A stretch of DNA of 64,000 nt. Origin: Komarekiella delphini-convector SJRDD-AB1. Its GTDB lineage: Bacteria > Cyanobacteriota > Cyanobacteriia > Cyanobacteriales > Nostocaceae. Position 1 is the first letter of the stretch, and each line of letters begins with the position of its first letter. The stretch lies in NCBI RefSeq assembly GCF_014831675.1, contig NZ_VJXY01000029.1, positions 36,473 to 100,472 on the forward strand. The letters run 5' to 3'. The notes below the pieces were generated by a model, which was not told the DNA's origin, did not search any database, and worked only from the letters and a program-made list of their open reading frames with translations. Position numbers and translations under genes: made by a program. Below, piece after piece: positions 36,760 through 45,015 of the stretch.

Positions 36760-37191
36760 CTATGTTTCCCCTATTTCTCGAAGATAAGCAGGTCGAGGTA
36801 TAAGTTGTCTAACAAGTGCGGCGTCAGCTGTCCAAAATTCCGCAGATGTACTTTCAACGCAAGCAAGAAAAGCTGCATCATAAAGGGTAGATAATCCATA
36901 TTGCTCTGCAATTTCCCAGCTTTTTGTCCGAATTGCTTCTTCTTCAATGTAATCAATAGGAAGTTCGCAGAAATCCTCAAAAAAACCTTGTGCTTCCTCT
37001 GTAGTAATGACTCCTATCTGGGTTTTCTTCCGCAGCACAGACCCTACTTCTACCCAACTAAAAGCTGGAGCGACTAAGCGTATACTTAGGCTCAATGCCT
37101 CTGCTACTAAGGTTCTGGCTTGGGATTGATAAACTTCTGGTACAAGGTAGGGAATCCAAACACTGGTATCTAGGCACAAAACTCTAGTCAT
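36760..37191 (-). CDS. vapC: PIN-domain toxin, VapC type
   Basis: The 143-residue protein is a PIN-fold ribonuclease. The acidic metal-binding residues are visible: Asp8 in VLCLDTSVWIP, Glu in FSWVEVGSVLRKK, Asp in STLYDAAFLACVE and Asp in FWTADAALV. In VapBC modules the PIN protein cleaves RNA when its antitoxin is lost. Start ATG 37191 overlaps the last codons of the antitoxin gene by 8 bp, a sign of translational coupling; an ATG at 37203 would add four residues. Confidence 0.88.
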   Translation of the reverse strand: MTRVLCLDTSVWIPYLVPEVYQSQARTLVAEALSLSIRLVAPAFSWVEVGSVLRKKTQIGVITTEEAQGFFEDFCELPIDYIEEEAIRTKSWEIAEQYGLSTLYDAAFLACVESTSAEFWTADAALVRQLIPRPAYLREIGET

Positions 37192-37438
37192 GTCGCCCCG
37201 CATCCTCTCTAAGACTACGAATTAGATCTGTAGAGGCTGATTGTATCCCGATTTTAGCCTTGACAGTTTCGCTGCGGGCAATAATTCGTTGATGAGCAGC
37301 CCATCCCCGGCGACGGCGCACCTCATGTTCTAAAGCCTCAACTATTAAATCATTAAATGATTCGCTGCCTTGCTTGAGTTTCCTGGCTTTGGCAAGTAGA
37401 TCAGCAGGAAAACGGATTGTTAGAGCTTCGCGTTCCAT
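37184..37438 (-). CDS. vapB: Ribbon-helix-helix-like antitoxin paired with VapC
   Basis: This 84-residue protein begins EALTIRFPADLLAKARKLKQ and continues SFNDLIVEALEHEVRRRRG, the strand-helix-helix pattern of RHH antitoxins, followed by a charged tail. It is immediately upstream of the PIN toxin and overlaps it. It would bind both its own promoter and the toxin. It sits in an accessory zone next to a dead Uma2 gene and upstream of the M16 peptidase. Confidence 0.82.
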   Translation of the reverse strand: MEREALTIRFPADLLAKARKLKQGSESFNDLIVEALEHEVRRRRGWAAHQRIIARSETVKAKIGIQSASTDLIRSLREDAGRHD

Positions 37439-37785
37439 AGCAGGAAATATAACTAAAATATTGATACCACTTATTGTAACTATTTTTTGATTATGAAGCG
37501 ATAGGAAACGAACGCTGCTATGTCGCTATCTTGAATGTATGCAGCAGCAACCGTGGTGTTTCCAACCGGATTGAAACTTGAGACATGACTTAGCATTAAA
37601 TAATTACCAGTTGATAAAGGCGATCGCTCATTAAACTAATAGGTGGGAAAACCTGTGGCAATAAGTTGCTGAGCTACTTCTGGGCTTTTGCTCTAGTTAC
37701 TTGCTTAGCCAGATACCAAATTAAAAATGAGGGTTTTGCATTTCTTCTTTAATTAAGTTTCATCAAATTGAATTTCGCATTGCTT
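37439..37785. other. Spacer before the M16 peptidase gene
   Basis: I see no gene. It includes the promoter region of the toxin-antitoxin pair at its left end and of the M16 gene at its right end. No clear repeat is visible. Confidence 0.4.
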
Positions 37786-40560
37786 ATGAAGCTACGCTTA
37801 TATATGCTTATCGGGCTTTTACTCAGTCTTCTCCTAAGTGTTGTGCCCTTCTCGGGCACTTTCACCAATGCTGCAACACCAACAGCGGTCGCACCCGTGT
37901 CTGCTCCCTCGTTCACCCAAGGTGTGCAAAAAACAGTGCTGGACAACGGCTTAACAGTGCTAACCAAGGAAGTCCATACCGCTCCGGTGGTGAGTGTGCA
38001 AGTTTGGTATAAAGTAGGCTCACGTAATGAAGGAGCCGGGATGAATGGCATCTCTCACCAATTAGAGCATTTAATGTTTAAAGGCACTACTGACCGTCCC
38101 GTGCAGTTTGGACGGCTATTTAGTGCGTTGGGTAGTCAATTCAATGCTTTTACCAGCTATGACGAAACAGCCTACTTTGGTACAGTACAGAAAGATAAAC
38201 TCGAAGCACTGCTGACTTTGGAAGCTGATCGTATGGAAAACGCGTTGATTGGCCCTGATCAGCTAACAAGTGAGAAGCGAGTGGTGATCTCAGAGTTACA
38301 AGGGTATCAAAATTTTCCCAATATCCGTCTGAGTGAAGCAGTGATGCGAAGCGCTTTTCCTAATAGAGCCTACGGTTTACCTGTGGGGGGTACAAAAGCT
38401 GATGTAGAAAAATTCACTCTAGAGCAGGTACAGAATTATTACCAAACCTACTACAGTCCAGATAATGCCACTTTGGTGATTACAGGAGATTTTGCCACAA
38501 CACCCGTCCTCAAAGCTGTTAAAGAAACTTACGGGAAGTTGCCAAAACGAGCCAAAACGGCTGCGGCTAAAAATTCTATTCCGGTGACTGCGCCTACCTC
38601 TGTTGTTCAGAAAGCGCCTATAGTTTTGAAGCAACCCGGAAGTGCAGCACTATTGCAAACCGTTTATCCGCTACCAGATATTAAACACCCTGATGTACCT
38701 GCGATCGATGTGATGGATGCCATCCTTACAGGTGGACGTAGTTCCAGGCTTTATCAGGCTTTGGTGGAATCTGGACTCGCTAGTTCAGTTAGTGGCGGTG
38801 CTGCTGAACTCATTGAACCGGGTTGGTATGAGATTAATGCTACGGCGGCTCCAGGTCAAGAGTTAGCAAAAATTGCTCAGGTACTCCAGCAATCTTTGAC
38901 AAAATTCCAACAACAGCCAGTAACCCTAGAAGAATTAAACCGGGCGAAGACGCAACTACAAGCCTCATTTATATTGGGTAATCAAGACATCACCAGTCAG
39001 GCAAGTCAACTGGGGTATAACCAAACCATCACCGGAGACTATCGTTTTATTGAACAGTATTTGGCTGCGATCGCCAAAGTCACCCCTGCACAGATACAAC
39101 GAGTTGCGAAAACTTACTTGAATCCAGCTAAACAAACTATCGGCTTCTTTGAGCCAACCCAACCAGATGGTAAACCAGGGACTTCTAATGTTGGTTCTGG
39201 TCGGACTGTGGAAAACTTCAGCCCCGGTAAACCTGTAGACCCAGCGGAACTGGCAAAATACCTACCACCCGCCACATCAGCTACAGATTCCAATAAAAAA
39301 TCATTACCTGAACAGTTCACTCTGGCAAATGGCTTGCGAGTTCTGTTATTACCAGACAAAAGCGTTCCCACCATTAACCTCAGCGGACAAATTGACGCTG
39401 GTAGTGAATTTGATGGCAATCAAAAAGCCGGATTAGCAAATCTGACTGCTAACAACTTAATGAATGGAACGCAGACTAAGAATGCTCTCACCCTAGCAAA
39501 AACCTTAGAAGACCGAGGAGCTGGTCTAGATTTCAGTGCTAGCCGCGAAGGAGTCAGCATTAGCGGTCAGGGACTTTCGACGAATCTGCCAATATTGATT
39601 CAAACCCTGGGTGATGTAGTCAGAAATGCTACTTTGCCAGATGACCAGTTGGAACTGAGTCGTCAGCGAGCATTAACCAGTCTCAAAGTCCAGTTAGATG
39701 ACCCCAGTGGACTGGGACGAAGAGTATTCCAGCAGGCTATTTACCCAGAAAGTCATCCGTTCTACAGCTTTCCTACAGTTGAGAGTTTAAAGAGCATTAC
39801 TCGTGATGATTTGCTCAGCTTCTACAAGGAACACTACCGACCCGACACCACAACGATCGCTTTAGTGGGAGACTTTGATCCAGTTAAGGTAAAAGCGTTG
39901 CTAAATCAGGAGTTCGGCAAATGGCAAGCTACAGGTAAGCCACCTGTTCTTAATGTACCTACAGTACCATTGCCGCAAACTTTGACACGTTTAAACAAAG
40001 TGATTCCCGGTAAAGCAGAGGCCGTTACTTACATCGGCTATAACGGCATTTCTCGGAAAGACCCGCGTTTTTATGCAGCACTAGTACTGAATCAGATTTT
40101 GGGTGGCGATACCTTGTCCAGCCGCTTGGGTACGGAGGTACGCGATCGCCAAGGTCTAACCTATGGGATCTACAGTGGATTTTCAGCGGGAATCAATCCT
40201 GGCCCATTCTTGATCCAAATGCAGACTGCTCCAGGAGATGCCCCTCAAGCGATCGCCAGCACCCTTGCTTTACTCAAACAGTTGCGTGAGCAAGGAGTAA
40301 CTGAGACAGAATTGAATACAGCAAAACGCTCAATTAGCAACAGCTACCCCGTAGATTTAGCTAATCCTAGTAATGTATCTAGCATCATTTTGGATAATGC
40401 TGTCTTGGGACTGTCACGAGCAGAAATCCAAGAGTTTCCCAAGCGTATTCAAGCAGTGACTATGACTCAGGTGCAGCAGACAATCCAAGATTTAATTAGA
40501 CCGGAAAATCTGGTGATTGTTACAGCTGGGCCAGGAGATACTCTACCCAAGGGCAGCTAA
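37786..40560 (+). CDS. Exported M16-family zinc peptidase (two-domain)
   Basis: From ATG 37786 the protein has 924 residues and begins with an export signal (MKLRLYMLIGLLLSLLLSVV, cleavage likely near FTNAA). The first M16 half has the inverted zinc motif HQLEH in GISHQLEHLMFKG and the distal Glu in RVVISELQGY, so it should be active. The second half (about 500-915) keeps the fold (FTLANGLRVLLLPDK, RQGLTYGIYSGFSAG) but lacks HxxEH, as is usual for the inactive half. An in-frame TTG at 37768 is less likely as start. It probably acts in the periplasm on small peptides or processing substrates. Confidence 0.92.
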   Translation: MKLRLYMLIGLLLSLLLSVVPFSGTFTNAATPTAVAPVSAPSFTQGVQKTVLDNGLTVLTKEVHTAPVVSVQVWYKVGSRNEGAGMNGISHQLEHLMFKGTTDRPVQFGRLFSALGSQFNAFTSYDETAYFGTVQKDKLEALLTLEADRMENALIGPDQLTSEKRVVISELQGYQNFPNIRLSEAVMRSAFPNRAYGLPVGGTKADVEKFTLEQVQNYYQTYYSPDNATLVITGDFATTPVLKAVKETYGKLPKRAKTAAAKNSIPVTAPTSVVQKAPIVLKQPGSAALLQTVYPLPDIKHPDVPAIDVMDAILTGGRSSRLYQALVESGLASSVSGGAAELIEPGWYEINATAAPGQELAKIAQVLQQSLTKFQQQPVTLEELNRAKTQLQASFILGNQDITSQASQLGYNQTITGDYRFIEQYLAAIAKVTPAQIQRVAKTYLNPAKQTIGFFEPTQPDGKPGTSNVGSGRTVENFSPGKPVDPAELAKYLPPATSATDSNKKSLPEQFTLANGLRVLLLPDKSVPTINLSGQIDAGSEFDGNQKAGLANLTANNLMNGTQTKNALTLAKTLEDRGAGLDFSASREGVSISGQGLSTNLPILIQTLGDVVRNATLPDDQLELSRQRALTSLKVQLDDPSGLGRRVFQQAIYPESHPFYSFPTVESLKSITRDDLLSFYKEHYRPDTTTIALVGDFDPVKVKALLNQEFGKWQATGKPPVLNVPTVPLPQTLTRLNKVIPGKAEAVTYIGYNGISRKDPRFYAALVLNQILGGDTLSSRLGTEVRDRQGLTYGIYSGFSAGINPGPFLIQMQTAPGDAPQAIASTLALLKQLREQGVTETELNTAKRSISNSYPVDLANPSNVSSIILDNAVLGLSRAEIQEFPKRIQAVTMTQVQQTIQDLIRPENLVIVTAGPGDTLPKGS

Positions 40561-40768
40561 TTATTTCGCCCAAAGAAAGGCGCAAAGAAACCTTTGCGTC
40601 TTTGTCTTGAAAAGTGACGCTTCTGCGTCAGAAACCTCCGCATCCTACGGGTTGCTACAGACTTTTCGCTGTCTTGAAAAGTTTCCTGCCGTTCGCGTTA
40701 GCGTCTCGTAAGAGAGGGAAACCCTCCCGCAGAACTTTTCCCTATTGGCGGCATATAGAAAGAGAGTT
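40561..40768. repeat. Palindrome-rich block downstream of the M16 gene
   Basis: Short palindromic words follow the stop codon: GCGCAAAGAAACCTTTGCGTC, GTGACGCTTCTGCGTCAG and GCCGTTCGCGTTAGCGTCTC. The last belongs to the GTTCGCG family also seen at 26959 and 30462. The first hairpin lies about 10 bp after the stop and could serve as terminator. Confidence 0.55.
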
Positions 40769-41143
40769 ATCTTAGAGGGTGTTTTAAAAGTGTTTCGCTG
40801 TGACTTTAAGCACTTTTAGATCCCCCCTAACCCACGCCAGTCGCTCATGGGGAGCCACCCCCTTGCGGAGGTTCTCTGCGTTGTGGGGAGTGGCGTGGAA
40901 ACCCCCTTGGCGCAGCCTCAAAGTAGAGAAGACCGCGCTGGCTACCCTTTCTAAGTGGGGAACCGGAATCAAAGTCCCCCTTGTCAAGGGGAGCGACTGT
41001 GTTGGGGAGACAGCGCCGTGGGCGGGTTTCCCGACTTGAGGCGACTGTCGTCGGGTTTCCCGACTTGTAGCAAGTGGCGTGGATTTAGAGGGATCTAGAA
41101 CTTTTGATACCGACAAGAGGACTTTTTAAACATCCTCTTAGAT
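40769..41143. mobile_element. MITE-like element with about 24-bp imperfect terminal inverted repeats
   Basis: The left end (ATCTTAGAGGGTGTTTTAAA, 40769 onward) is matched by the complement of the right end (ATCTAAGAGGATGTTTAAAA, reading down from 41143). About 375 bp lie between, with no transposase. The interior holds palindromic blocks such as GCGCAGCCTCAAAGTAGAG (about 40911) shared with 3257, so smaller repeats may have nested in it. This pattern fits a non-autonomous element mobilised by a transposase elsewhere. Confidence 0.75.
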
Positions 41144-41221
41144 TAGACCACGGATAACAAACAATTTGTTGATACTTAATGAGGCGGGTATTGCCTGCCG
41201 TTTTATGAAAGGAGATTTTTA

Positions 41222-42053
41222 ATGACATATTCACAAACTACTTGGACTGAGCAAATATATAGATATGCAGAACATCTTTATTGGACACCTCAAGAATTAA
41301 ATAAGTCAAATGAAAATACATATCCAGAAATTTTTAATAAATTGAGAAAACGAGAAGTTCCGCTAAATATAATTTTTAATATTTTCATGGATGTTGTATC
41401 AACGAAAATAAAAAATCGCATTATAAATCGTTTTTTTGATTTAGAAGTATCACAAATTGTAATTGAAGATAATATTGAGTTTGTTGATAGTCTAAATTTA
41501 TATGAAAAATTATGTGGATTTGAATTTATTCAACCAGATATGGTATTTGAATCAGAAACATCAAGGTTTTTAGTAGAGTTAAAAATTCAATCATCAAAAT
41601 TATCGCTTCAACAAGTATATAAATATTTATTTTTACATGGATTTATTTTTACATGGACTGTGGCAATATAAAACAGAAACAAGAAAAACACCATATATAC
41701 TTTTATTAACTGAAAATAATATTGATAAACAATGGGAAGCAGAAGAACGTAAATTAATTTTTACAAACAAAAAAGATATAGAGGATTTATATAGTTACAT
41801 ATGCACAAACGATTTTTCAAATCAAATTAGTAAGGGTGCTTCACTAACTCATATTCATAATGATGTAAAACAAATTATTAATCAAGTTAGAATAGGTTGG
41901 TCTAATTGGCAGTCAGTGGGAGAGATTTTAAACCAAGAGTTGAACTCTTTGAACAAAACAAACTTAAGTGATGGAGAAGAAGTTGTAAAGAGATTATTAG
42001 ATGGCTTTCTTATCGAGCTTAGTCGCCGTCAACTGTGGAAATTTAATGGCTGA
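41222..42053 (+). pseudogene. AT-rich putative PD-(D/E)XK nuclease gene, frameshifted by a 16-bp duplication
   Basis: Two overlapping frames (41222-41671 and 41637-42053) are one gene. Removing one copy of the 16-bp tandem duplication at 41626-41657 joins KYLFLHG to LWQYKTETRKTPYILLL and gives a single protein of about 270 residues. In it, FIQPDMVFESETSRFLVELK has the PD...ExK arrangement of PD-(D/E)XK nucleases (about residues 101-120), after a helical N-terminal part. No family name is recognised. The gene is far more AT-rich than its neighbours, suggesting transfer, and lies just right of the MITE-like element. It could be a dead gene or a reversible phase-variation state. Confidence 0.7.
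41626..41657 (+). repeat. Perfect 16-bp tandem duplication causing a frameshift
   Basis: TTTATTTTTACATGGA occurs twice in direct contact (41626-41641 and 41642-41657). Sixteen is not a multiple of three, and the join of the two open frames falls exactly here; deleting one copy restores a continuous reading frame. Confidence 0.95.
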
Positions 42054-42110
42054 ATTTAAATATAGTGTCCTACAAATTGACAGCTGTTTTCAATTAAATA
42101 GACCACAGGC

Positions 42111-42138
42111 GTAGGGGCACAATATATTGTGCCCCTAC
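42111..42138. terminator. 28-nt perfect palindrome between convergent genes (copy 1)
   Basis: The 28-nt palindrome (arm GTAGGGGCACAATA) lies between the convergent nuclease-like gene and the DUF3574 gene. Together with 24 bases to its left and 2 to its right (42087-42140) it matches 48402-48455 at 52 of 54 positions. A stable hairpin without a long U-run could end transcription in both directions. Confidence 0.65.
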
Positions 42139-42177
42139 AATAAAATTCCTGTCTTTTGGCTCATTTTCAAGATAGAG

Positions 42178-43422
42178 CTAATGCTGCTTTTGAACTTTCT
42201 TTTTCAGTCTCAAAGCGATTATAGAAGTGCTAAATAAAAGCACTCCAGCAACAGAAGAAGGTTCTGGAACAGGTTCAGACTCTACAAAACGCACACGGAT
42301 ATCTTCATCAACAACTGTCAGCACGCTTTCTTGATTAAACTTTTGCAAGTACGCTCCAATAATTTGATTAATAGAAGTTTCGTTATCTAAAGTATCTTCA
42401 AAGATAAAGCTGATAACCTTTGAGGGTTCTTCAATAATGGTTCCCGTGCTGTTTTGGAATTGCCCATTGGCATCGAAAATTGTTAAGCCGGCTGGAAAAA
42501 GCGGGGTAATCACACTATCAACAAAAGCTTGAAACTCACTTTCGGATACCTCTCCACCTCCCGGAATGTTGCGCCCAAAAAATAAATCTGCTTGGATTAG
42601 TTCTGGAATTGGGCTGTTGTCAATTAGATCATCGCCTAAACCGAAGCTAACCTTTACATCTTGATTGGCTGCAACCAAAACACTTTCTTGATTAAATTGT
42701 TGGCGATACGCCGCTACAATTTCGTTAACTGCGGTTTCATTGCTCAAGCCGTCTTCTAAAAGTAGGGTGACAACCTTCGAGGGTTCTTCGATAATGGTTC
42801 CAGTGCTGTTCAGGAATTGCCCATTGCCATCAAAAATCGTTAAGCCGGCTGGGAAACGAGGGGTAATCACACTGTCAACAAACGTCTGAAACTTGCTCTG
42901 AGATACTTCTCCACCTCCAGGAATATTACGCCCAAAAAATAATTCTGTTTGGATAAACTTGGGAACTGAACTGTTGTTAAATAAATCCTCATCTGAACTG
43001 AAGCTAACCGTTAGCTCGTCTTTGTTTACTACTTGCAAAACACTTTCTTGGTTGAACTGCTTGCGGTACGTCTTGACAATCTCACTAATAGAAACTTCGT
43101 TTGCGAAAGTGTCTTCTCGGAAGAGAGTAACAACTTTGGTACGTTCTTCAATGAGTCTTCCTGTACTATCCAGGAATTGCCCATTGCTATTTAAAATAGT
43201 TAATCCGGCTGGAAAACGAGGGGTAATTACATCGTCAATAAACGTCTGAAACTCGCTCTCGGATACCTCTCCATCTCCAGCAATATTGCGTCCAAAAAAT
43301 AAATCTTCCTGAATCAGGGAAAATGCTCTGGCTTTAGGTAATTCTACTGCGATCGCCAGAGAAATGGTGGCACTAGTGGCTAAAGCTGTAGTAATTTTGT
43401 GAAAAATATTTTTTTTAGGCAT
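42178..43422 (-). CDS. Secreted protein with three DUF3574 repeats and a PEP-CTERM anchor
   Basis: From ATG 43422 the protein has 414 residues. It starts with a signal peptide (MPKKNIFHKITTALATSATI, cleavage likely near ARAFS). Three tandem units of about 120 residues follow, each containing LFFGRNI, a SKFQTFVDSVITPRFPAGLT-type segment, an NGQF...STG motif, an EPSKVVTL-type strand and FNQESVL. These are the hallmarks of DUF3574, normally a single-domain family. It ends with VPEPSS, a hydrophobic helix and a basic tail, the PEP-CTERM sorting signal. An upstream ATG at 43488 would place 22 residues before the signal peptide and is unlikely. Function is unknown; location is probably the cell surface or envelope. 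Confidence 0.85.
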   Translation of the reverse strand: MPKKNIFHKITTALATSATISLAIAVELPKARAFSLIQEDLFFGRNIAGDGEVSESEFQTFIDDVITPRFPAGLTILNSNGQFLDSTGRLIEERTKVVTLFREDTFANEVSISEIVKTYRKQFNQESVLQVVNKDELTVSFSSDEDLFNNSSVPKFIQTELFFGRNIPGGGEVSQSKFQTFVDSVITPRFPAGLTIFDGNGQFLNSTGTIIEEPSKVVTLLLEDGLSNETAVNEIVAAYRQQFNQESVLVAANQDVKVSFGLGDDLIDNSPIPELIQADLFFGRNIPGGGEVSESEFQAFVDSVITPLFPAGLTIFDANGQFQNSTGTIIEEPSKVISFIFEDTLDNETSINQIIGAYLQKFNQESVLTVVDEDIRVRFVESEPVPEPSSVAGVLLFSTSIIALRLKKKVQKQH

Positions 43423-43488
43423 AGCTGTAATGCTCCCAAGTTTATGAACTAAATCCTTGAGATTTAGCTCATGTAGGTAGGTACTCAA

Positions 43489-43800
43489 TCAATATGAATA
43501 CTTTTTTGCACTACAGTGAGAATACTTTAGTTATCCAAAAAAGCTAGTGTTTACACTAGAGTTCATAAAATCTTTAAACAGAATTTACAGTTTACTCATT
43601 TTTATGTTCTCCAAAAATGCATGAGATATAGCAACTATCAAGCCATTCAAAGCTGAATTTAAATTTACTTGCACTGCAAAGTTTAGATTAGGAAATATAG
43701 AGACGACATGAGCGATCGCACCGAAGATAGTAGATATTAATAAATTTTCTTCTTCAGAAAAAACCCCATCAAAATAGAATTTTGGGGATACACATCACAA
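43489..43800. other. Spacer upstream of the DUF3574 gene
   Basis: I see no gene. The spacer is AT-rich and must include the promoter for the DUF3574/PEP-CTERM gene near 43490-43560. One HIP1-related site (GCGATCGCA) lies near 43713. Confidence 0.4.
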
Positions 43801-43829
43801 GTAGAGACGTTGCATTGCAACGTCTCTAC
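43801..43829. terminator. 29-nt hairpin (arm GTAGAGACGTTGCA), copy 1
   Basis: Two perfect 14-bp arms flank a single base. The sequence is identical to 57445-57473. It lies about 40 bp beyond the 3' end of the nuclease gene on the minus strand, a position suited to a terminator. The family is typical of dispersed Nostoc spacer palindromes. Confidence 0.65.
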
Positions 43830-43869
43830 ATCAAATTTCCTGTACACAAGAATGAAACAGCCCTGTGAA

Positions 43870-44733
43870 TTATTTTTCAATGAACACTAAATTTTCCGGC
43901 TCAGTAGTTAGCTTGATATTCTGACCCTCGACTTTAACCACGAAGTCGAACCCAGTAATATGGCCTTCTGGGAGAATTACCAAGCGATCGTTGAGTGATT
44001 CAAGGTAATTTGAAAATCCGTCTAGAGCTACACTGCCATCATTGATTGCAAGATAGCCGAGGAGTCTACGAAATAGTTTTGGTAGAATGACAACACTCTC
44101 AGTAATGGTTTCTAATTCTTCTAAGATAAAACCCTTTTTAGTCTTGTCTTCTGCCCATAAACCTTTATTTTCCTGACGAACTTTTTCGGTGACACTGGCC
44201 AATTGCTGGCGAATGTCAGGATATAACTTTGAGTAAAAAGTAGGATAAGCGAACCCTTTAGCCAAAAGATGATAATTGGCGCTTTTTTTGAGTAACGATT
44301 TATCTAAATAGATGTTACTACCATCCTCTTGATCTGAATTACCTTTGAAGGCAAAAGCTATAGCTCTGCCGTAGATGTCTGCAAATCGAGTAAGTATAAA
44401 ACCAGGCACTTCTTCTGGTTCTGCCGTAGTAACTACTTCATTATCATTACGGGTAATCTTTTTAAAACCCAAGAATTTCAGCAACTCGCTGGCTGCACTA
44501 TGAGCAAATTCCAGTGGTTGGTGCTGCATACCTATACCTCCTCTAGCCTGGAAGTGTGTTTCCAAAGTATCAATGCTATCCAAACGTAGTTGTACACCTC
44601 CGGCGCGGTTAGGACTGACTCGTGTCGGCAATTTCTCCCACAGCTTGGGGTTGTTGGGATAGAAGCGGATCGAATCGCCATCAGGTGCGGCTTTGATGAC
44701 TCTAAAGTTGCCTTGGATTAGATTTAGTCCCAT
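43870..44733 (-). CDS. SNase-fold (thermonuclease-like) protein
   Basis: The 287-residue protein contains a staphylococcal nuclease fold over about residues 8-200. DGDSIRFYP marks the first strand with a metal-binding Asp. LRLDSIDTLETH supplies the catalytic Arg and Glu, ADIYGRAIAFAF the second catalytic Arg, and ENKGLWAED the usual end. An extra 40-residue loop is present around 85-110, and about 85 C-terminal residues have no assigned fold. There is no signal peptide, unlike many secreted SNases, so it may act in the cytoplasm. It is on the same strand as the winged-helix and zinc-ribbon genes upstream, 282 bp away. Confidence 0.8.
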   Translation of the reverse strand: MGLNLIQGNFRVIKAAPDGDSIRFYPNNPKLWEKLPTRVSPNRAGGVQLRLDSIDTLETHFQARGGIGMQHQPLEFAHSAASELLKFLGFKKITRNDNEVVTTAEPEEVPGFILTRFADIYGRAIAFAFKGNSDQEDGSNIYLDKSLLKKSANYHLLAKGFAYPTFYSKLYPDIRQQLASVTEKVRQENKGLWAEDKTKKGFILEELETITESVVILPKLFRRLLGYLAINDGSVALDGFSNYLESLNDRLVILPEGHITGFDFVVKVEGQNIKLTTEPENLVFIEK

Positions 44734-44795
44734 GTACTCAAAAAAATATTGCTAAAATTTTGGAATTTTAGGAAGTTGGAGGATTATCCCATAGA

Positions 44796-44823
44796 AGATA
44801 CTTCCTATGAGTGGGAAGTATCT
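44796..44823. other. Small hairpin in the spacer upstream of the SNase gene
   Basis: AGATACTTCC (44796-44805) and GGAAGTATCT (44814-44823) form a perfect 10-bp stem with an 8-base loop. It lies between the winged-helix gene and the SNase gene on the minus strand, so it may end or attenuate transcription between them. Confidence 0.5.
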
Positions 44824-45015
44824 GTATATGGAATTTAGGGCGTTCACTAAACAACCCCTTCTCAAAATTGGATGTAGAGGCGTGATTTTTGCATATTGTC
44901 TGCCGCAGGCTTTTCCGTAAGGTAGAGTAGCTATTGCAGCAGTATTTGCGTTGATCTAAAAACAAGAAGCACCTTTTCATCCGAGTAAGTTTTAGGAGGC
45001 ATTTCTAGAAATAGT

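Noticed and set aside
41222-42053. Two independent adjacent genes of 149 and 138 codons
   Set aside because: The overlap coincides exactly with a 16-bp tandem duplication, and joining the frames gives one continuous protein.
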